Below, one piece after another: positions 51,778 to 59,005 of a stretch of 64,000 nt of DNA. Within the stretch, counting starts at the first letter, position 1; each line of letters opens with the position of its first letter. The stretch is from NCBI RefSeq assembly GCF_018129065.1, contig NZ_JAAEDM010000004.1, forward strand, positions 1-64,000. The letters are read 5' to 3'. Both the position numbers and the translations under genes were made by a program. The notes beneath the pieces were generated by a model. It was not told the DNA's origin, searched no databases, and worked only from the letters and a program-made list of their open reading frames with translations. Source of the DNA: Neoroseomonas soli. Its GTDB lineage: Bacteria; Pseudomonadota; Alphaproteobacteria; Acetobacterales; Acetobacteraceae.

Positions 51778-52353
51778 ATGCGCGCCGCCCTGCTTGCCCT
51801 GACGCTGCTGCTGCCGCCCACCCTGGCCGCCGCGCAGTCGCAGCCCGGCGCCAACCGTGCCCAGGAAAGCCGCCGCGCCGAGCTGGATTCCCTCTTCGAG
51901 ACGCTGAAATCCGCACCGGACGAGGCGCTTGCCTCCGCGGTGGAAGGGCGCATCCGCGCGATCTGGATCGAGATGGCCTCGCCCGCGGCCGTCCTGCTGC
52001 TGCGCCGCGGCGCGCGCAACATGGCCTCCCGCACGCATGACGAGGCGCTCGAGGATTTCGACGCCGCCATAACCCTCAGTCCGCTGAGCGCCGAGGCCTG
52101 GTTCCAGCGCGCCCAGGCCAATGCCGCAATGGGCGATGCGGCAGCCGCCGCGCGCGACCTGCGGGAGGCGCTGCGGCTGGAGCCGCGGCATTTCGGTGCG
52201 CTGGTCACGCTCTCGATCCTGCAGGACGAAGGCGGCGACGCCCGCGCGGCGCTGCGCAGCATGGAGGCGGCGCTGGCGCTTCACCCGCACCTGCGCGGCG
52301 GCCGGGAACGCCTGCGCGAACTGCGCCGCAAGGCCGAGGGCGACGCGACATGA
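51778..52353 (+). CDS. Secreted TPR-repeat protein
   Basis: A 191-residue protein with a signal peptide (MRAALLALTLLLPPTLAAAQ) and about three TPR units: ALEDFDAAITLSPLSAEAWF, AARDLREALRLEPRHFGAL and ALRSMEAALALHPHL. A GGAG is about 10 bases upstream. It should sit in the periplasm as a protein-interaction scaffold. Similar small TPR proteins are common and have no assigned reaction. It is likely co-transcribed with glcF and perhaps ada, but a functional link is not evident. Confidence 0.85.
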   Translation: MRAALLALTLLLPPTLAAAQSQPGANRAQESRRAELDSLFETLKSAPDEALASAVEGRIRAIWIEMASPAAVLLLRRGARNMASRTHDEALEDFDAAITLSPLSAEAWFQRAQANAAMGDAAAAARDLREALRLEPRHFGALVTLSILQDEGGDARAALRSMEAALALHPHLRGGRERLRELRRKAEGDAT

Positions 52354-52417
52354 CCGCGCCGCGCCGGCGCAACGCCCGGATGGCTCGCGGCAAGGCGGGC
52401 GTGGGATAGGGTTGCTC

Positions 52418-53497
52418 ATGCCCGACGACCTCCGCCCCTCCGCCGACGATGCCCGCTGGGCCGCCCTGCTGGCGCGTGAACCGCATCCGGCCTGCGGGCC
52501 TTTCCTCTACGCTGTCACGACGCAGGGCGTGTTCTGCAAGCCTGGCTGCCCCTCGCGGCCACCGCTGCGACGGAACACGCGCTTCTTCCCCGATGTCGCC
52601 GCCGCCGAGGCCGCCGGTTTCCGCGCCTGCCGGCGTTGCGACCCGAAGGGCGAGCGCGCGGCGATCCACGCCGCCGCCATCCGCGCCGCCTGCGACCTGA
52701 TCGAGGCGAGCGAGACCATTCCCTCCCTGGCGACGCTTGCCGAGCGCGCGGGCTATGCCCGCCACCATTTCCTGCGCCTGTTCCGCGACATCACGGGCGT
52801 CACTCCGCGCTCCTATGCCGAGAGCGTGCGCGCGCGGCGCCTTTCGGCGGCGCTCGCCGAGGGCGCGCGGGTGGCCGATGCGGTGGCCGAGGCCGGCTTC
52901 GGCAGCGAAAGCCGCGTCTATGAGGACACCGGCCGCGTGCTCGGCATGACCCCCGGCGCGGCCCGCCGCGGCGGGGCAGGGGAGGTGATCCGCGTCGCGC
53001 TCGCCGAAAGCGCTCTCGGCCCGCTACTGATCGGCGCCACCGAGGCGGGCATCTGCTTCATCGGCTTCGGGGAGGATGCGGCGGCGCTGCGCGGCGACGT
53101 CATGCACCGTTTCCCCAAGGCCCGCATCGAGGACGCGCCTGAGGCGCTGGCCGATGCGGTGCGCCAGGTGGTCACCTTCGTCGCCGAGCCCAGGGCGGCG
53201 CTCGACCTGCCGCTGGACCTGCGCGGCACCGCCTTCCAGCGTCGGGTGTGGGAGGCGCTGCGCCAGATCCCGCTCGGCGAGACGCGGACCTATTCCGGCC
53301 TCGCCGCAGCGCTCGGGGAACCCCGCGCGACGCGCGCCGTGGCGCGGGCCTGCGCGCAGAACAAGGTCTCGCTTGCCGTGCCCTGCCACCGCGTCGTGGG
53401 CAAGGACGGCGACCTCACCGGCTATCGCTGGGGCGTGGAGCGGAAGCGGGCGCTGCTGGCGGGGGAAGGCGCGGCCCGGAGGACGCCCAAGGCCTGA
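52418..53497 (+). CDS. ada: Bifunctional alkylation-response regulator and DNA methyltransferase Ada
   Basis: A 359-residue Ada. The N-terminal zinc domain has C40, C44, C71 and C74 (VFCKPGCPSRP, ACRRCDP), with the first as methyl acceptor for phosphotriesters. The AraC-type HTH follows (TLAERAGYARHHFLRLFRD, VADAVAEAGFGSESRVY). The C-terminal MGMT domain has AVPCHRVVG, whose cysteine at about 323 takes methyl groups from O6-methylguanine. Full-length and intact. It could activate itself and other repair genes when methylated. Convergent with pyk, 31 bases apart. Confidence 0.95.
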   Translation: MPDDLRPSADDARWAALLAREPHPACGPFLYAVTTQGVFCKPGCPSRPPLRRNTRFFPDVAAAEAAGFRACRRCDPKGERAAIHAAAIRAACDLIEASETIPSLATLAERAGYARHHFLRLFRDITGVTPRSYAESVRARRLSAALAEGARVADAVAEAGFGSESRVYEDTGRVLGMTPGAARRGGAGEVIRVALAESALGPLLIGATEAGICFIGFGEDAAALRGDVMHRFPKARIEDAPEALADAVRQVVTFVAEPRAALDLPLDLRGTAFQRRVWEALRQIPLGETRTYSGLAAALGEPRATRAVARACAQNKVSLAVPCHRVVGKDGDLTGYRWGVERKRALLAGEGAARRTPKA

Positions 53498-53528
53498 CGC
53501 CTGCGAGGCCCGCGCTGTCCCACGCGCC

Positions 53529-55178
53529 CTACTTCACGATCGCGACCCGCAGCGCGTTGGTCGTCCCCGGCGTCCCGAACGGCACGCCGGCGGTGACCAC
53601 CACCTCGTCTCCCGCCTTGGCGAAGCCTTCGGTCTGCGCCGCGCGGACGGCGCGGGCCACCATCTCGGTCATCGAGTGGATCTCGCTGACCTCGAGCGGG
53701 TGGACGCCCCAGATCACGGCCATGCGGCGCGCGGTCTCCCCGCTCGCGGTCAGGCCGAGGATCGGGCAGTTCGGCCGCTCCCGCGCGACGCGCAGCGTGG
53801 TGGACCCGGTGGAGGAGAAGGTCGCGATCGCCTCGGCCTCGATGGTTTCGGCCACCTGGCGGGCGGCGGTGGCGATGGCGCCGGCGCTGGTGCGCTCCGG
53901 GGCGGGGCGGGAGGCATCGGTGATGCGCCGCCAGTCCGGGTCCTGCTCCACTCGCGCGACGATGCGGTCCATCATGTTCACCGCCTCGTAGGGATACTGG
54001 CCGGCGGCGGTTTCGGCGGAGAGCATCACCGCATCGGCGCCGTCGAAGACGGCGGTGCCGACGTCCGAGACCTCGGCGCGGGTCGGCGAGGGCGCGGTGA
54101 TCATGGATTCGAGCATCTGCGTCGCCACCACCACCGGCTTGCCGAGGGCGCGGGCGGCGCGGACGATGCGCTTCTGCACCAGCGGCACTTCCTCGGGCGG
54201 CAGTTCCACGCCGAGGTCGCCGCGCGCGACCATGACGCAATCGGTCAGCGCCAGGATGCCGTCGAGGTTTTCGACCGCCTGGGGCTTTTCCATCTTCACC
54301 ATCACCCAGGCACGGCCGGCGGCGATCTTCTTCGTCTCGGCCACGTCCTCGGGCCGCTGCACGAAGGACAGGCCGATGTATTCGATGCCGAGCGGCAGCA
54401 CGAAATCGAGGTCGGCGCGGTCCTTCTCCGTCAGCGCCGGGATGGGTAGCGCGACATCGGGCACGTTCACGCCCTTGCGGTCGGAGAGCGGGCCACCGAC
54501 CACCACTTCGGTTTCGAGATGGTCGGGCCGCGTGCGGGTGACGCGCAGCCGCAACTTGCCGTCGTCCAGCAGCAGGCTGGTGCCGATCCGGGCGGCCTGG
54601 ATGATCTCCGGGTGCGGCAGGTTGACGCGGACGGCATCGCCGGGCGTCGGGTTCAGGTCGAGCCGGAAGGCCTGTCCCTGGGTCAGTTGCACCCGCCCGG
54701 CCTGGAAGCGCCCGACCCGCAACTTCGGTCCCTGCACGTCGGCGAGGATGCCGATCGGGCGGCCGACCTTGCGCTCGACCTCCCGGATCATGGCGATGCG
54801 GGCGGCGTGGTCCTCATGCGAGCCATGCGAGAAGTTAAGCCGGAAGACGTCGGCGCCGGCGCGGTAGAGCCGTTCGATCACCTCGATGGTGGAGGAGGAC
54901 GGGCCGAGGGTCGCGATCACCTTGGTCCGCCGCCGGCGGCGGAGGACGGGACGGCTGGCCATGCGGGGGGATCCTTCGGGCTTCGGCGGGGGCGGGGCGG
55001 TGAGGTCCGGGCGCAGCGCCTGCGGCGCCAGGCCGAGGATGCGGGCGACATCGGCAAGGCGGTCGTCCGGCACCCGCCTCCATTGGGAGACGGCGGCGGT
55101 GGAGATGCCGAGTTCCGTGGCGATCTTCGTGATGGCGCCGCGGCGGGCGAAGGCTTCTTCGAGGACGGGGTCGCGCAT
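53529..55178 (-). CDS. pyk: Pyruvate kinase with N-terminal YdaS-like helix-turn-helix
   Basis: A 549-residue protein in one unbroken frame. Residues 1-60 form a Cro/YdaS-like HTH (RRGAITKIATELGISTAAVSQW, ending APQALRPDL, the YdaS pattern). A Pro-rich linker (TAPPPPKPEGSPR) leads to a complete pyruvate kinase from about residue 73: TKVIATLGPSSS, RLNFSHGSHEDH, DVQGPKLRVG, VKMEKPQAVEN and VARGDLGVELP. The inner ATG at 54962 has its own AAGGA 9 bases upstream, so both a fused and a plain kinase could be made. Operator-like dyads lie just upstream (55186-55242). It follows glycerate kinase, as in ttuD-ttuE sets, and makes pyruvate and ATP from phosphoenolpyruvate. Confidence 0.9.
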   Translation of the reverse strand: MRDPVLEEAFARRGAITKIATELGISTAAVSQWRRVPDDRLADVARILGLAPQALRPDLTAPPPPKPEGSPRMASRPVLRRRRRTKVIATLGPSSSTIEVIERLYRAGADVFRLNFSHGSHEDHAARIAMIREVERKVGRPIGILADVQGPKLRVGRFQAGRVQLTQGQAFRLDLNPTPGDAVRVNLPHPEIIQAARIGTSLLLDDGKLRLRVTRTRPDHLETEVVVGGPLSDRKGVNVPDVALPIPALTEKDRADLDFVLPLGIEYIGLSFVQRPEDVAETKKIAAGRAWVMVKMEKPQAVENLDGILALTDCVMVARGDLGVELPPEEVPLVQKRIVRAARALGKPVVVATQMLESMITAPSPTRAEVSDVGTAVFDGADAVMLSAETAAGQYPYEAVNMMDRIVARVEQDPDWRRITDASRPAPERTSAGAIATAARQVAETIEAEAIATFSSTGSTTLRVARERPNCPILGLTASGETARRMAVIWGVHPLEVSEIHSMTEMVARAVRAAQTEGFAKAGDEVVVTAGVPFGTPGTTNALRVAIVK

Positions 55179-55185
55179 GGGCTTA

Positions 55186-55242
55186 TTCTTACGTCAGATA
55201 AGAACGCTCGCCGAGAGTAATTTGTCACTTACGATATGTAAG
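55186..55242. promoter_or_regulatory. Two operator-like dyads before the HTH-pyruvate kinase gene
   Basis: Site 1, CTTAC-N5-ATAAG inside the longer TTCTTA-N7-TAAGAA (55186-55204), ends 7 bases before the ATG. Site 2, CTTAC-N5-GTAAG, is at 55228-55242. Half-site and spacing are the same and the centres are 40 bp apart. The area is AT-rich for this genome. Autoregulation by the fused HTH is a natural but untested reading. Confidence 0.55.
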
Positions 55243-55444
55243 GTTCCCTGCCTCAATCCATCGGATCGCCTTGCTATGAGGGTCGATCCAGGCCGCCGGC
55301 CCGGCCTCCACGCACAGCAGGAGGCCGTTCGCCCCCCCCCCCGCGATGGCCTCGGCGGGGATCTGCGCAGGGCGGCGCGCGGTCGCGCACCTCCTCCGCC
55401 GCGAAGCGCCGGTGGCGGGCGGCGAGCCGCGCGGCCTCGGTCAC
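55225..55444 (-). pseudogene. Frameshifted small gene between glycerate kinase and pyruvate kinase
   Basis: Starting at GTG 55444 (GTGA overlap with glycerate kinase) a frame reads MTEAARLAARHRRFAAEEVR with perfect G/C third positions, then loses that bias and meets TAG. From about 55375 the +1 frame takes over the bias and reads AQIPAEAIAGGG, NGLLLCVEAGPAAWID and PHSKAIRWIEAGNLTYRK to TGA at 55225. A single-base indel near 55366-55385 explains both. An 11-G run (55332-55342) lies inside the second half. Intact, it would code about 73 residues of unknown family. A sequencing error is possible. Confidence 0.6.
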
Positions 55445-56721
55445 GCGACCAGGATGGCCCGGAAGTCGTTGACGTTGGTGAGCGTCGGCCCGGTGGTGAC
55501 GAGATCGCCCAGCGTGGAAAAAAGCCGGTGGCTGTCATGGCCGGCGAGCAGGGCGCGCGCATCGAGCCCGGCGGCGCGGGCGCGGGCCAGCGTGTCGGGA
55601 GCGGCGATGGCGCCGGCATTCTCCTCGGATCCGTCGATGCCGTCCGTATCGCCCATCAGGGTCCAGACTCCCGGCGCATCGGCAAGCGCGAGCGTGCAGC
55701 CGAGCAGGCATTCTCCATTCCGCCCGCCGCGGCCCGGCTTCTCGGCGCGGATCGTCACCGTCGTCTCGCCGCCCGAGAGCAGCACGCAGGGCGCCGGAAG
55801 CGGATGTCCATGTTGCCGCGCGGAGAGCGCGATACCGGCGAGCACGGTGCCGACCTCCCGCGCCTCGCCTTCCAGCGCGTCGCCCAGGATGATCGGTGCG
55901 AGGCCCAGCCCGCGCGCCGCCTCCGCCGCCGCCTCGAGGGCCGTCAGCGGTGTCGCGATGAAGCGGTAGTCCGGCGTGCCGAGGCGCGGGTCGCCGGGCT
56001 TGGGGCTTTCCTCCGCGGCGTCGGCAAGGTGCGCCGTCACGGCGCCAGGCAGCGCCATGCGGTAATGCGCGACGAGGGTGCGCGCCTGCTCGAAGGTCGA
56101 AGGGTCCGGCACCGTGGGGCCGGAGGCGATCACCGTGGGGTCGTCCCCCGGCACGTCCGAGATGGCGAGCGTCACCACCCGCGCCGGATGCGCAGCCGCG
56201 GCCAGCCGCCCGCCCGAGAAGGCCGAGAGGTGCCGGCGGATGCAGTTCATCTCGTGGATGGTCGCGCCCGAGGCGAGCAGCGCCTTGTTCACCGCGATCA
56301 GGTCGGCGAGCGCCAGGCCGGGGGCGGGCAGGGTGGTCAGCGAGGATCCGCCGCCCGAGACGAGGAACAGCACCAGATCCCCCGGCCCCGCCGCCGCGGC
56401 GAGGTCCAGCATGCGCCGCGCGGCGACAGCCCCGGCCTCGTCGGGCACGGGGTGGGAGGATTCCGCGACCTCGATCCGTTGCGTCGGGTAGCCGTGCCCG
56501 TAGCGCGTGACCACCAGGCCCGAGAGCGGGACATCCGGCCAGGCCGCTTCCACCGCCGCGGCCATGACCGCGGCGGATTTTCCGGCGCCGAGCACCAGCA
56601 CGCGGCCGCTGGGCTTCTCCGGCAGGTGGCGCGCCAGCACGACGCGGGGGTCGGCGCTCGCCACCGCGGCGTCGAACAGGCGCCGCAGCGCCCGGCGGGC
56701 CGTTGCGTCATCAAGGGCCAT
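55441..56721 (-). CDS. Glycerate 2-kinase / hydroxypyruvate reductase-like (MOFRL family)
   Basis: A 426-residue GckA/TtuD-type protein. The N-terminal DUF4147 part has LGAGKSAAVMAAA, SSHPVPDEAG and LFLVSGGGSSLTTLP. The C-terminal MOFRL part has VLLSGGETTVTI, GGRNGECLLGCTL and MGDTDGIDGSEENAGA. It phosphorylates D-glycerate to 2-phosphoglycerate. Followed on the same strand by pyruvate kinase, the pair could take glycerate from glyoxylate, hydroxypyruvate or tartrate into pyruvate with enolase. GlcF nearby fits a glycolate link. Confidence 0.93.
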   Translation of the reverse strand: MALDDATARRALRRLFDAAVASADPRVVLARHLPEKPSGRVLVLGAGKSAAVMAAAVEAAWPDVPLSGLVVTRYGHGYPTQRIEVAESSHPVPDEAGAVAARRMLDLAAAAGPGDLVLFLVSGGGSSLTTLPAPGLALADLIAVNKALLASGATIHEMNCIRRHLSAFSGGRLAAAAHPARVVTLAISDVPGDDPTVIASGPTVPDPSTFEQARTLVAHYRMALPGAVTAHLADAAEESPKPGDPRLGTPDYRFIATPLTALEAAAEAARGLGLAPIILGDALEGEAREVGTVLAGIALSARQHGHPLPAPCVLLSGGETTVTIRAEKPGRGGRNGECLLGCTLALADAPGVWTLMGDTDGIDGSEENAGAIAAPDTLARARAAGLDARALLAGHDSHRLFSTLGDLVTTGPTLTNVNDFRAILVA

Positions 56722-56814
56722 GCGTTCCGTCCTCGATCTCGTCGGGCGGCATCATCCCCGCTCCGGCGCGCGAGGCAATGCCGCGCGCGGCCCTCCCTCC
56801 GCCCGGGCGCGCCG

Positions 56815-56930
56815 GTTTCCCGGTTCCGGGATCCCGCGGCCTTCGTTCGCCGGCTCGCTGGCCGTGGTTTTCCGTGGCCTGCCGATCCGTTTCGTGCGCC
56901 GCCGGCGCTGCGGAGTTCGGCTATCCGCAG
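56815..56930 (-). repeat. Degraded, GC-enriched copy of the MITE-like element
   Basis: Aligned with copy 2 on the plus strand, bases 56815-56899 keep about 70-75% identity by eye. The best blocks are TTCCG-GG-ATCC, GCGG-N3-TCGTTC and GTGGCCTGC-N3-TCCG-N-TTCGT. Most differences are A/T to G/C. The right end is hardly recognisable and overlaps the stop of the NTF2-like gene. The copy probably decayed in place under GC bias. Confidence 0.5.
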
Positions 56931-57307
56931 CTCACCTCGTCCCAGGCCTGGACGGTCAGGTGCCGGCGGATGCGCCCGTCATGCAGTTCGAGCGTCATGG
57001 CCGAAACCACGTGGCAGCCATCGGGATAGGCGCAGCGCTCGACGAAGGCCGCGCGGTGCGCGTCGCTGATCGTCTCCCCCACGGCATGGGTCATCTCGCG
57101 GGAGCAGACGTCGCGCCAGAAGGCCTCGATGGCCGGCCGGCCGACCAGGCGCATGGGCGTGCTGGGCGGGCGGTTGCGGTCGATGATCTCCATCTCCGCG
57201 TCGTCCTCGTAAAGCGAGGCGATCGTGTCGGCATCGCTTTGTTCGAGGGCTCGCTTCATGGCTGCGAGATCGAAGGCGGCCGCGGCCCGGTGTGCGCTGT
57301 GCGACAT
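56921..57307 (-). CDS. NTF2-like (SnoaL-type) small protein
   Basis: A 128-residue alpha+beta barrel of the NTF2/SnoaL group: N-terminal helix FDLAAMKRALEQSDADTIASLY, EDDAEMEIIDRN, a middle GRPAIEAFWRDVC and paired strands HVVSAMTLELHDGRI, RRHLTVQAWDE. Cysteines occur at three places (DVCSRE, ERCAYPDGCH), but no disulfide is predicted for a cytoplasmic protein. The fold is used by isomerases, cyclases and binding proteins, so no reaction can be named. Single gene, divergent from the DUF1244 gene. Confidence 0.8.
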   Translation of the reverse strand: MSHSAHRAAAAFDLAAMKRALEQSDADTIASLYEDDAEMEIIDRNRPPSTPMRLVGRPAIEAFWRDVCSREMTHAVGETISDAHRAAFVERCAYPDGCHVVSAMTLELHDGRIRRHLTVQAWDEVSCG

Positions 57308-57462
57308 GGCGCTTCCTCCCCGCGCGGCGCGTGTTCCGCCGCGTACGACGGGAGACTACACCGGCGGGACCGGGGCCGGGATGCCATTTCCGCCGCCCCG
57401 AGCTTGGCGCCGGCCGCCGCCTGCACCAGATTGGCCCTGGACCAGGACAAGGAGACCGCGCC

Positions 57463-57774
57463 ATGCCCGTGCCCGAGATCGACGACGCCACCCGCATCGA
57501 GCTGGAGGCCGCCGCCTTCCGTCGCCTGGTCCAGCACCTGCGCGAGCGGACCGACGTGCAGAACATCGACATGATGAACCTGGCGGGCTTCTGCCGGAAC
57601 TGCCTCTCCCGCTGGTACCGGGAGGCCGCGGAGGCGAAGGGCATGGCCCTGGCCGACCCGGACGCGCGCGAGATCGTGTACGGCATGCCCTACAAGGACT
57701 GGCAGGCGAAGCACCAGAAGGCGGCGACGCCCGAGCAGAAGGCGAAGTTCGCCGCCGCGAATCCGGGGCATTGA
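57463..57774 (+). CDS. DUF1244 domain-containing protein
   Basis: A 103-residue protein matching DUF1244 along its length: RRLVQHLRERTDVQNIDMMN, then LAGFCRNCLSRWYREAAE with a CxxC pair, and VYGMPYKDWQAKHQ. AAGGAG lies 9 bases upstream. The family is conserved in alpha- and gammaproteobacteria and its function is unknown. The CRNC pair suggests metal binding or redox sensitivity. It is followed 14 bases later by gapR, so both are probably one transcript. Confidence 0.92.
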   Translation: MPVPEIDDATRIELEAAAFRRLVQHLRERTDVQNIDMMNLAGFCRNCLSRWYREAAEAKGMALADPDAREIVYGMPYKDWQAKHQKAATPEQKAKFAAANPGH

Positions 57775-57788
57775 GAGAGGCAAGGTTG

Positions 57789-58115
57789 ATGGCGCGGACG
57801 CCGAAGGCTAAACCCGCCGCCCTTCAGACGGAGGCGCGGAAGAACATGTCGCAGACGGCGGCGAAGCAGGACGACACCGAGGTTGGCGGCATCGCGGCCG
57901 ACCGGCTGCGGTCCATCATCGAGCGCGTCGAGCGGCTCGAGGAGGAGAAGAAGGCCCTTTCCTCCGACATCAAGGACATCATGGCGGAGGCGAAGTCGGC
58001 CGGCTTCGACGTGAAGGTGATCCGCGAGATCATCCGCATCCGCAAGCAGGAACCGGCGGATGTGGAGGAGCATGAGACGCTGCTCGACCTCTATCGCCGC
58101 GCGCTGGGGATGTGA
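57789..58115 (+). CDS. gapR: GapR-family nucleoid-associated protein (DUF2312)
   Basis: A small coiled-coil DNA-binding protein of the GapR family, known from Caulobacter to bind overtwisted DNA and aid replication. The core ADRLRSIIERVERLEEEKKA and KSAGFDVKVIREIIRIRKQ, ending LLDLYRRALGM, is diagnostic. From ATG 57789 it has 108 residues, including a basic N-tail. The inner ATG 57846 (MSQTAAKQDD) would give 89 residues, typical of Caulobacter GapR. AAGG/GAGAGG precede the first ATG, so I kept it. A stem-loop follows the stop. Confidence 0.93.
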   Translation: MARTPKAKPAALQTEARKNMSQTAAKQDDTEVGGIAADRLRSIIERVERLEEEKKALSSDIKDIMAEAKSAGFDVKVIREIIRIRKQEPADVEEHETLLDLYRRALGM

Positions 58116-58456
58116 CGCCCATGTCAGTGAAGGCATAGTTTGTCACAAACGCCTTCACAGAACATCATGATAGCGAAACAAGAGGCGCGGCCGGATGCGC
58201 GGCGGCGGATATGGGGAATACGAGGCCACTAGGGCCTTGGCAGCGCGTAATTTCACCTACGACGTTGTGCCCTAGACAGGAGACCGAGTCGTGCCGCCGG
58301 CCGTGTCGAATGATCCAACTCGACCGGCGGCAGCTTAAGGGATCAGTTCATTCCTGACGTGACGACCGCAATGGGCGCAAAGCCGCCGCCGCGCCGCTGA
58401 CTGCCCCCATACCGTCCCCTACTCCGCGACGCCGGCACAGGATTGCCCGCCCAGCA
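58116..58456. other. Intergenic region between gapR and the Lrp gene
   Basis: A 341-base gap between convergent genes. Besides the stem-loop at 58127-58158 it has a second dyad, GCCGCCGG (58293-58300) with CCGGCGGC (58324-58331). No open frame has convincing coding character. A structured RNA is possible but unsupported. Confidence 0.5.
58127..58158 (+). terminator. Stem-loop after gapR
   Basis: GTGAAGGC (58127-58134) pairs with GCCTTCAC (58151-58158), with an inner GTTTG/CAAAC pair around TCA. It begins 12 bases after the gapR stop. There is no T-run, so it may be a Rho-type or stabilising hairpin. Confidence 0.5.
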
Positions 58457-58921
58457 TCATGGCTGGCGAAGACCTTCCACTTCACGAAGCGTGACGATCG
58501 TTCGAAATGACGCGACGTTCGGATCGTCGTGGAACATCTCGCGGGTGAACGTCGCGTAGGCCTCCATGCTGCGCACTCGCAGCAGGAGGACAAAGTCCAC
58601 CTCGCCCGTGACGTACCAGGCGCCCTGAACCTCCTCGCGGGCGCGGAGCTTCCTCTCGAAGGCGTCCAGCGCCGCCGTTCCCTCCCGCTCAAGGGAGACC
58701 AGCACATGGATGGTCAGGGGCGTGCCGAGCACCGCCGGATGGACGACGGATACGTCGGCAATGATGACGCCGTTCTTCCGCAGATTGCGCACGCGCCGCA
58801 GCACCGCGCTCTCAGACAGGCCAACCTGCTCCGCGAGGAGGCGGGCCGGCGTCTGGTTGTTGGCTCGGAGCCGATCCAGCAGGGCGCGGTCGAAATCGTC
58901 CAGGTCGGCGTTTTTCATCAT
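58457..58921 (-). CDS. Lrp/AsnC-family transcriptional regulator
   Basis: A 154-residue feast/famine regulator. N-terminal HTH: LDDFDRALLDRLRANNQTP, then LAEQVGLSESAVLRRVRNLRKNGVI. C-terminal RAM ligand domain: HVLVSLEREGTAALDAFERKL, VQGAWYVTGEVDFVLLLRV and VASFRTIVTLREV. The start is placed at ATG 58921 (MMKNADLDDF); upstream in-frame ATGs lack family similarity and would cross the operator dyad. It is divergent from the lyase-amidohydrolase genes and probably controls them in response to an amino acid. Confidence 0.93.
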   Translation of the reverse strand: MMKNADLDDFDRALLDRLRANNQTPARLLAEQVGLSESAVLRRVRNLRKNGVIIADVSVVHPAVLGTPLTIHVLVSLEREGTAALDAFERKLRAREEVQGAWYVTGEVDFVLLLRVRSMEAYATFTREMFHDDPNVASFRTIVTLREVEGLRQP

Positions 58922-58934
58922 GAGTGCCCGCCAA

Positions 58935-58951
58935 ATGACGAAATCCGTCAT
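58935..58951. promoter_or_regulatory. Operator dyad between Lrp and the lyase gene
   Basis: A perfect ATGACG-N5-CGTCAT dyad in the divergent promoter region. CGAAATC and GATTTCG form a second, longer inverted pair around it (58939-58968). Likely Lrp-type binding site, by position. Confidence 0.5.
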
Positions 58952-59005
58952 AGGGCGCCCCGATTTCGGCGCCAATGGTCATCCAAGGGGCGGCATGATC
59001 GCTCC

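Noticed and set aside
55332-55342. 11-G run as a phase-variation switch for the small frameshifted gene
   Set aside because: The codon-bias switch occurs before the run, so changing the run length would not alone restore a good frame across the whole gene.
58200-58250. AGGCCACTAGGGCC resembling the inner arm of the MITE-like element
   Set aside because: Only about 14 bases agree and neither the ends nor the other arm are present; likely chance.
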